Part shown: in pieces, positions 58,654-64,000 of the stretch
How positions within the stretch are numbered: the first letter of the stretch is position 1
How the letters are laid out: each line of letters begins with the position of its first letter
Origin: Kitasatospora atroaurantiaca
Lineage (GTDB): Bacteria > Actinomycetota > Actinomycetes > Streptomycetales > Streptomycetaceae
Assembly: GCF_007828955.1 (NCBI RefSeq)
Contig: NZ_VIVR01000001.1
Span: 4,092,001-4,156,000, forward strand
Direction of reading: 5' to 3'
Length of the DNA: 64,000 nucleotides
The notes under the pieces: model-generated
Told to the model about the DNA's origin: nothing
The model's database searches: none
What the model saw: the letters and a program-made list of their open reading frames with translations, nothing else
Program-made: the position numbers and the translations under genes

Positions 58654-60101
58654 ATGACACTCCTGGCTGAATCCCCCGTGGCCGTCGACCCGCCGGTCGA
58701 CCGGATGACCCGCCGGCACAAGCTGATCCTGGCGCTGCTGCTCGGCACGCAGTTCATGCTCACGGTCGACTTCTCGATCCTCAACGTGGCGCTGCCGGCG
58801 CTGGGGACGGACCTCGGCTTCGCGAAGGAGAACCTGCAGTGGGTCGCGACCGCGTTCGCGCTGCCCGCGGCCGGTTTCACCCTGCTCTTCGGCCGTTTCG
58901 GCGACCTGCTCGGGCGGCGCAAGGTCTTCCTGGCGGGTATGGCCCTGCTGGCGGTGGCCTCGCTGCTCGGAGGCCTGGCGCACAGCCAGGAGGTGATCAT
59001 CGTCGCCCGGGTCCTCCAGGGCCTGGCCACGGCGCTGGCCACCCCGGCCGCGCTGTCCCTGCTCACCACCTCGTTCCCGGAAGGCCCGCTGCGTGATCGG
59101 GCGCTGGGGCTGGGCGGCGCCCTGCTGTCCGGTGGCTTCACCGCCGGCGCCCTCTTCGGCGGCGTGCTGACGGACGTGCTGACCTGGCGCTGGGCCTTCC
59201 TGCTCAACCTCCCGATCGCGATCGTGGTGCTGCTGGTCGCTCCGGCCGTGATCGGTGAGAGCCGTACTCCGGACAAGGTCCGGCTGGATGTGCCGGGCGC
59301 GGTCACGGTGACGGCCGGGCTGCTCGCCCTCGCCTACGGTTTCACCGTCGCGGGCACGAACGGCTGGGCCGACCCGATCGCCCTCGCGTCGCTGGCCGGC
59401 GCGGCCGTCCTGCTCACCGCGTTCTATCTGATCGAGCGGAAGGCGCAGGCCCCGCTGGCGCCGGTCCGGATTCTCAACCGACCGTCCGTGAAGTGGGGCA
59501 ACCTCGGCGGTTCCTGGCCTTCGGCATGGAGACCGCCGTCGTCTTCCTGATGACCCTCTACCTGCAGGACGTTCTGCACTACTCGGCACTGGCGACCGGG
59601 CTGGCCTTCGCGGTGCCCGGAGTGGCCGCGGTGATCGCGGGTCTGGGCGCATCGAAGATCATCGGTCGTTTCGGCAGCCAGGCCACCCTGGTCGGCGGAC
59701 TCGTCGTGCAGGCCGCGGCCAATGTGGGCCTGCTGTTCCTGAGCGGCGACAAGTACTGGTTCGTCGTGGTGCTGCTCGTCCTGGGCATCGGTTTCTACGG
59801 CAACGTCACCGCCATCGTGGCCTTCAACGTGACGGCAACCTCGGGTCTCCCCGACGAGGAGCAGGGTCTGGCGACCGGCCTGACCACGCTGACCCAGCAG
59901 ATCGGCTTCACCCTCGGTATCCCCCTTCTCAGCTCGATCGTGGCGGCCGGAGCCGGTTCGTACGGCTCCTCGACCGCACCGGCGCTCGCCCTTCTCGGCG
60001 GTATCCGCCTAGGTGTGGCGGTGGATGTCGCCATCACCGTGGCGGGCGTCGCGCTCATTGCCCTGTTCCTCCGCAGGGCGGCCAAGAAGTCCTCGGCCTG
60101 A
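58654..60101 (+). pseudogene. DHA2-type MFS exporter of the cluster, frameshifted
   Basis: Start ATG 58654 (AAGAAAGCGAG upstream). The first frame gives an MFS N-terminus with motif A GRFGDLLGRRKVFL and runs to KWGNLGG near 59508, then goes out of frame and stops at 59550. The missing half is in the next frame from 59511 (FLAFGMETAVVFLMTLYLQD) to the end at 60101. Adding one base around 59509-59511 restores a normal ~14-span EmrB/QacA-type exporter of about 482 residues. Either a sequencing error or a real inactivation. It would export the product of the neighbouring genes. Confidence 0.8.
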
Positions 60102-60131
60102 CTTCCCTCTCATTACCTACGCAGGAGAATC

Positions 60132-61205
60132 ATGTCCGCAACCGCCACCGCCACCGTCGTCACCGAAGAGCTGACCGCCGGGATACCCCGGTTCAGCGAC
60201 CATTCGCCGCGCGAATTCGTCGGCTGGTTCACACCGTGGCTCGTCCGCAGTGCCGAGGACCTGGACCGCACATTCGGTTCGCCCTCGATACAGGCCGACC
60301 TGCTGGACGCCGTCGGGTCGCTCGCCGTCCTGCGCGCGGCCGGCGACGGCGACGCGTTCTTCGCCCAGCAGTACCTGCTCTCCCGGATCTACGCCCTGCA
60401 CCTGCAGCTGCCCACCGGCGACACCGCGGAGGGGTCGGTCGTGCTGCACGCCGTCACCCGCCGCCTGGAGCTGGACACGATGGCGGCGGAGGACGCCTGG
60501 CTGGACGAGTCGGCGCTGTCCGGCGGCCCGGAGGACATGGAGGATTACGTCCCCTGGCTCAAGGACCTCACCAGGGCGCACCGGGCCTTCAAGCACCCGT
60601 ACTACCACGAGTTCGTCCGGAACGAGGCGACCCCGGCCGACCTGCGCACCTACGTGGTGCAGGAGTCGGCGGTGGACTCCCGCTTCGACGACCTCCTGGC
60701 GCTCATGCAGCTGGGTACCAGCGGTGCCGAGAAGATGGAGATCGCGGCCAACTTCTGGGACGAGATGGGCAACGGCGATCCCGCCCAGGTGCACACGCTC
60801 CTGTTCAGCCGCATCATCGACTCGTTCGGGATCACCGAGGCCGAGCTGGCGGGCGGTCTCTCGGCCGAAGCCCTGCTCAGCGGGAACCTGGCCGTCCTGT
60901 GCTGCCGGTACCGGTACCTGTTCCCCGAGGCGGTCGGCTTTCTCGCGATGACGGAGTGGCTCGTCCCGGACCGCTTCTCGCAGGTGCTGCACGCCTGGCG
61001 TCGCCTGGAGCTGCCGGATCCGGCGATCGTCTACCACGAGCTCCACATCGGGGTCGACGCACACCACGCCAGCGGCTGGTTCGCCAACGTGGTCAAGCCT
61101 GCGGCCGCGGACCCGGCGGCCAGGCGCGGGATGACCAGGGGTGCGCTGTGGCGGCTGAACTCCTCGGCCCGCTACCTGGACCACAGCCTGGCCCAGGCCC
61201 GGTGA
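60132..61205 (+). CDS. Haem-oxygenase-like diiron oxidase
   Basis: This 357-residue protein starts at ATG 60132 (CAGGAGAATC). It is helical, of the iron-containing redox enzyme family. Diiron ligands fit the HDO pattern: Glu178 (VVQESAVDSRF), Glu211 with His221 exactly ten residues on (EMGNGDPAQVH), and His305-x3-Asp309-x2-His312 (HIGVDAHH). The E-x9-H and H-x3-D-x2-H spacings match the HDO domain of the N-oxygenase SznF. Family members N-hydroxylate, N-oxygenate, fragment or desaturate amino or fatty acids. Encoded with a carrier protein and adenylation enzyme, it may act on a carrier-bound or free amino acid. Overlaps the next gene. Confidence 0.85.
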   Translation: MSATATATVVTEELTAGIPRFSDHSPREFVGWFTPWLVRSAEDLDRTFGSPSIQADLLDAVGSLAVLRAAGDGDAFFAQQYLLSRIYALHLQLPTGDTAEGSVVLHAVTRRLELDTMAAEDAWLDESALSGGPEDMEDYVPWLKDLTRAHRAFKHPYYHEFVRNEATPADLRTYVVQESAVDSRFDDLLALMQLGTSGAEKMEIAANFWDEMGNGDPAQVHTLLFSRIIDSFGITEAELAGGLSAEALLSGNLAVLCCRYRYLFPEAVGFLAMTEWLVPDRFSQVLHAWRRLELPDPAIVYHELHIGVDAHHASGWFANVVKPAAADPAARRGMTRGALWRLNSSARYLDHSLAQAR

Positions 61206-62182
61206 CATCGGCGAGCCGGAGGCTCCAGGTCACCGCTGCGCTGCTGGCGGTGTGGGTGCTGTGGGGCTCCACCTTCCTCGGCATCCGGGTGATGGTGCAG
61301 GCCGCCCCCGCGCTCTTCGCGGCCGGCGTCAGATTCACCGCCGCCGGCGCGATCCTGCTGGCGGCGGTGGCGTGGAGCTCGCGTCACCGCACCGGTGTCA
61401 GGCAGCGGTTGCGCGGCCGGACAGGCAGGCTGGCACTGCTCGGCGTGCTGCACTTCCTGGCCGCCAACGGCCTGGTCAGTGTCGCCGAACAGCACCTGGC
61501 GTCGGCGGCCGCGGGCGTGTGCTTCGCGACGGTACCGCTGTGGATGCTGGTGGTGCGGTCGCTGACCGGTCAACGCCCGGCCGTCACCGACCTGGCCGTG
61601 GCCGTCGGCGGCCTGGCCGGCGTGGCCCTGCTGCTGGGGGTCCAGCGCGGGCCGCTCCTCCCCTCCCTCCAGGTGCTGGCGGCGGCCGCCGTCTGGGCCG
61701 TGGCCGGGCACCTGGCGGGCCGGCCCGACCGTGCCGCCGGGCCCCCTCCGGGCCCTGCGCTGAGCGCCGCGGTGCAGATGATCGCCGGCGGCCTGGCACT
61801 GCTGGCCGTGTCCGCGGTCACCGGGGAGTGGGCACGCCTGCGGCCGGAGTCGTTCACCCCGACCTTCTGGCTCGCCGGGGCGCACCTCGTGTTCCTGGGA
61901 TCGCTGGTCGGCTTCTGGGCCTACACCTGGCTGGTGACCCGGGTGGACCAGCGGCTGGCGAGCACCTATGCGTACGTCAACCCGGCGGTCGCCGTCCTGC
62001 TGGGGTGGCTCCTCCTGGGCGAGCGCCTGGCACCCGGTGCGCTGATCGGCACCGCGCTGATCACCGCCGCCGTCGCGTGGACGGTGCTTTCCCAGCCGGG
62101 TGCGCGACGGCCGCGCACGGCAACCCGATCGAGAACGAACCGACAGACCACCCATCACATGAGAGCGAAGGCGAACACATGA
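61202..62182 (+). CDS. EamA/DMT-family transporter
   Basis: This 326-residue protein starts at GTG 61202, overlapping the diiron-oxidase stop as GTGA. It has ten hydrophobic segments in two EamA halves: AVWVLWGSTFLGIRVMV ... FATVPLWMLVV, and GFWAYTWLVTRVDQRLASTYAYVNPAVAVLLGWLLLGE, which is the diagnostic second-half signature. A basic tail (RRPRTATRSRTNRQTTHHMR) follows. It probably exports the pathway product or an amino-acid-like intermediate; two exporters in the cluster suggest a toxic product. Confidence 0.93.
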   Translation: MTSASRRLQVTAALLAVWVLWGSTFLGIRVMVQAAPALFAAGVRFTAAGAILLAAVAWSSRHRTGVRQRLRGRTGRLALLGVLHFLAANGLVSVAEQHLASAAAGVCFATVPLWMLVVRSLTGQRPAVTDLAVAVGGLAGVALLLGVQRGPLLPSLQVLAAAAVWAVAGHLAGRPDRAAGPPPGPALSAAVQMIAGGLALLAVSAVTGEWARLRPESFTPTFWLAGAHLVFLGSLVGFWAYTWLVTRVDQRLASTYAYVNPAVAVLLGWLLLGERLAPGALIGTALITAAVAWTVLSQPGARRPRTATRSRTNRQTTHHMRAKANT

Positions 62183-62442
62183 GCACCGTCCTGGCCGACA
62201 CGGTCCGAGAGAACCTGATCCGGACTCTCGGTGTCATCAAGAAGCGCGAGGTCGGCCCGGAGCTGGCCGACGACGACAACTTCATGCGCGCCCTGAACAT
62301 GGACTCGCTGGACGCGGTGGAACTGACCGTCCGTCTGAGCAGCGACTTCGGAGTGGAGTTCGGTGCCGAGGCGGACGATCTCGACGCGCTGGAGAGCCTG
62401 ACCGCGCTGATCGATCTCGTCACGCGGCGGAGTGCCCGATGA
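62179..62442 (+). CDS. Acyl/peptidyl carrier protein
   Basis: This 87-residue protein starts at ATG 62179, overlapping the previous stop as ATGA. The phosphopantetheine attachment site is Ser43 in NMDSLDAVEL, followed by VRLSSDFGVEFG, the recognition helix of stand-alone carrier proteins. It receives an amino or carboxylic acid from the adenylation enzyme encoded directly downstream. Confidence 0.95.
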   Translation: MSTVLADTVRENLIRTLGVIKKREVGPELADDDNFMRALNMDSLDAVELTVRLSSDFGVEFGAEADDLDALESLTALIDLVTRRSAR

Positions 62443-63950
62443 CCGGCACGCTCCTCAAGGCCCTTGCCGACCACGCGCACAGCGCCCCCGACCGGTGCGC
62501 CCTGGCGGTACCGGGGCGCCGCGTCGGCTACGGACAGCTCTTCGACGAGGCCCGCGGCGTCGCCGCCGGGCTCCAGCGGCGGGGGATCGGGTCCGGCGAC
62601 CGGGTCGCGGTGCACGGGGAGAAGTCGATCGCCTCGGTGACTGCCATCCTCGGGGTGCTGCTGTCCGGGGCGGCGTACGTCCCCCTGGACCCGGCGGCGC
62701 CGCCCGCTCGCAGGCGCTCGCTGGTCGAGGACGCCGGGGCGGCCGCGGTGCTGACGGCCCGGCCGAAGGCGGACCAACTGGCGGCGGAGCTCGGCTCGGT
62801 ACGCGCCCCGGTGCCGGTCCTGGCCGTCGAGGACCAGACCTCGCTCGACGGCTGGCGGGACGTCACGGTCGGTCCGGACGACCTCGCCTATGTGCTCTAC
62901 ACCTCGGGCAGCACCGGCCGGCCCAAGGGTGTCTGCATCCCGCACCGGGCGCTCGATGCCTTCTTCGGCGCGGTGAGCGGGCTGCTCGACCTCGGCCCCG
63001 AGGCGGTCTGCCTGAACACCTCGGCACTGCACTTCGATGTCTCCGTCGTCGACCTGCTCCTCCCGCTCGTCCACGGCGCGACGGTGCATCTGGGCCCCGC
63101 CGTGCCGCTGCCCGGCGTGCTGCTGGACCTGATCGAGCGTGAGCGGGTCACCCACATGGCGGCGGTCGGTTCGACGCTGACCCTGCTCGCACAGCATGGG
63201 AACGGCCTGACCGGCAGGGAGTTGGGCAGCCTGCGACGGATCATGACCGGCGCGGAGGTCCTCAACCCGGCCACCGTGCAGGCGTGGCTGGCGGCAGCGG
63301 AGAACGTCGAGGTCGTCAACGGGTACGGACCGACCGAGGCCACCTGCCTGGTGGTTGCGGAGCCGATCGCCCGCCGGGAGCCCGGCCGCACCGAGCCCTA
63401 TCCGATCGGGCGGCCGCTGCCCGGAGTGCGGATCGCCTTCCGTGCACCGGACGGGACGGTGACCGCGGACGGGCCGGGCGAGATCCTCGTCTCCGGCGCG
63501 CAGGTGATGACGGGCTACCTGAACCGGCCGGAGGAGGAGCGGGCCGCCTTCCAGGAGGTCGAGGGCACTCGGTACTACCGGACCGGGGATCTCGGGCACC
63601 TGCGTCCCGACGGGGTCATCGCCTTCGCCGGCCGGGCCGACGACGAGGTCAAGGTCCGCGGCTACCGGATCAACCTCAACGAGGTGCGGGGCGCGGTCGA
63701 GTCGCACCCGGCGGTCGCCCAGGCCTTCGCCGCCGCGTCCCCTGACGAGCGCGACGGGCTGGCGCTGGTCTGCGCGGTCCGGCTCCGCACCGAGGGCGGC
63801 GCCACCGACGCCGACCTCGTCGCGCACGTCGCGGGCATGCTGCCCCGCTACATGGTGCCCCGCGACTTCGTCTTCGTCCCCGAATTCCCCGCGCTGTCCT
63901 CCGGCAAGCCGGACACCGTGCGGCTGCGCGAGCTGGTGGGTGCCCGATGA
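62439..63950 (+). CDS. Stand-alone amino-acid adenylation enzyme
   Basis: This 503-residue protein starts at ATG 62439, overlapping the carrier stop. Complete adenylation core: A3 YTSGSTGRPKG (154-164), A4 FDVSVVDLL with Asp200 at the position that binds the alpha-amino group, A5 NGYGPTE (294-300), A7 YRTGDL (380-385), A8 DDEVKVRGYR and the A10 lysine in SSGKPD (487-493). No condensation or carrier domain is attached. Layout and the A4 region resemble L-prolyl-AMP ligases and D-Ala ligases (DltA-like). It loads the neighbouring carrier protein; substrate not determined. Confidence 0.93.
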   Translation: MTGTLLKALADHAHSAPDRCALAVPGRRVGYGQLFDEARGVAAGLQRRGIGSGDRVAVHGEKSIASVTAILGVLLSGAAYVPLDPAAPPARRRSLVEDAGAAAVLTARPKADQLAAELGSVRAPVPVLAVEDQTSLDGWRDVTVGPDDLAYVLYTSGSTGRPKGVCIPHRALDAFFGAVSGLLDLGPEAVCLNTSALHFDVSVVDLLLPLVHGATVHLGPAVPLPGVLLDLIERERVTHMAAVGSTLTLLAQHGNGLTGRELGSLRRIMTGAEVLNPATVQAWLAAAENVEVVNGYGPTEATCLVVAEPIARREPGRTEPYPIGRPLPGVRIAFRAPDGTVTADGPGEILVSGAQVMTGYLNRPEEERAAFQEVEGTRYYRTGDLGHLRPDGVIAFAGRADDEVKVRGYRINLNEVRGAVESHPAVAQAFAAASPDERDGLALVCAVRLRTEGGATDADLVAHVAGMLPRYMVPRDFVFVPEFPALSSGKPDTVRLRELVGAR

Positions 63951-64000
63951 CTCTGCAAGGTACCCGGACCGGCTGGTTCACCCCGGCGCAGGAGGAACTG
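63947..64000 (+). CDS. Start of the next cluster gene, cut by the right edge
   Basis: ATG 63947 overlaps the adenylation stop as ATGA. The 18 visible residues read MTLQGTRTGWFTPAQEEL. FTPAQEEL is like the first helix of acyl-CoA dehydrogenases; if so, it could be an aminoacyl-carrier dehydrogenase. Too short to be sure. Confidence 0.5.
   Translation, partial: MTLQGTRTGWFTPAQEEL

Noticed and set aside
1..64000. CRISPR arrays, tRNA or rRNA genes, integrases or transposases
   Set aside because: No spaced direct-repeat array, cloverleaf with GTTCRANNC arm, or DDE/tyrosine/serine recombinase motif was found by eye on either strand; a tRNAscan-SE or Infernal run could still find something missed.

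Overview
The window is high-GC DNA from a streptomycete-type actinomycete (Streptomyces, Kitasatospora or a close relative). The evidence is strong GC bias at third codon positions, GTG and TTG starts, many Tat and lipoprotein export signals, an LCP/SpoOM/anti-sigma-like gene set, and the gene order serS-pheA-dtpA-CopCD-ecuC-sco known from the S. coelicolor/S. lividans chromosome core. A cluster of DnaA-box-like 9-mers (28895-29261) and a perfect ParB parS palindrome (54449-54462) suggest that this segment lies within roughly a hundred kilobases of oriC.

Layout. 1-2300: a gene cut by the left edge, two roadblock/LC7-type proteins and a CopG-like antitoxin whose toxin partner is a stub. 2265-5796: two divergent regulator/effector pairs (TetR with a DHA2 drug exporter; PadR with a SnoaL-like protein), each with an obvious operator. 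5995-13542: a large secreted repeat protein, a frameshifted GH18-like secreted protein, and an amino-acid/amine permease followed by a Tat-exported flavin amine oxidase. 13791-17575: a translationally coupled operon of four single-pass membrane paralogues of unknown function, closed by a terminator. 17701-21266: an ABC export operon with two ATPases and two permeases. 21284-26416: a CynX-type MFS transporter, an FCD-GntR regulator, a SpoOM protein and an LCP cell-wall ligase. 26569-36552: HAD phosphatase, serS, the DnaA-box region, pheA, and the extracytoplasmic copper/DyP-peroxidase module. 36783-46239: an anti-sigma-like ATPase, LysR regulator, allantoicase, amidase, a MacB/FtsX-type ABC pair and small proteins. 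46400-58369: phospholipase C, pirin, SseB-like protein, FadE5-like acyl-CoA dehydrogenase, M18 aminopeptidase, an NHLRC2-like thioredoxin/NHL protein and several small genes. 58654-64000: the beginning of a compact biosynthetic cluster (MFS exporter with a frameshift, haem-oxygenase-like diiron oxidase, EamA transporter, carrier protein, stand-alone adenylation enzyme) that runs off the right edge.

The most interesting items are this terminal cluster, the four-paralogue operon, the DnaA-box array with the nearby parS site, and a family of long inverted-repeat elements found after gene ends at four places. One of those copies carries a second, 31-32 bp element, which also occurs in frame inside a small lipoprotein gene. 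Two genes (the GH18-like gene and the MFS gene) are each broken by what looks like a single missing base, so sequencing error has to be considered before biology. No rRNA, tRNA, CRISPR array or transposase gene was recognised.
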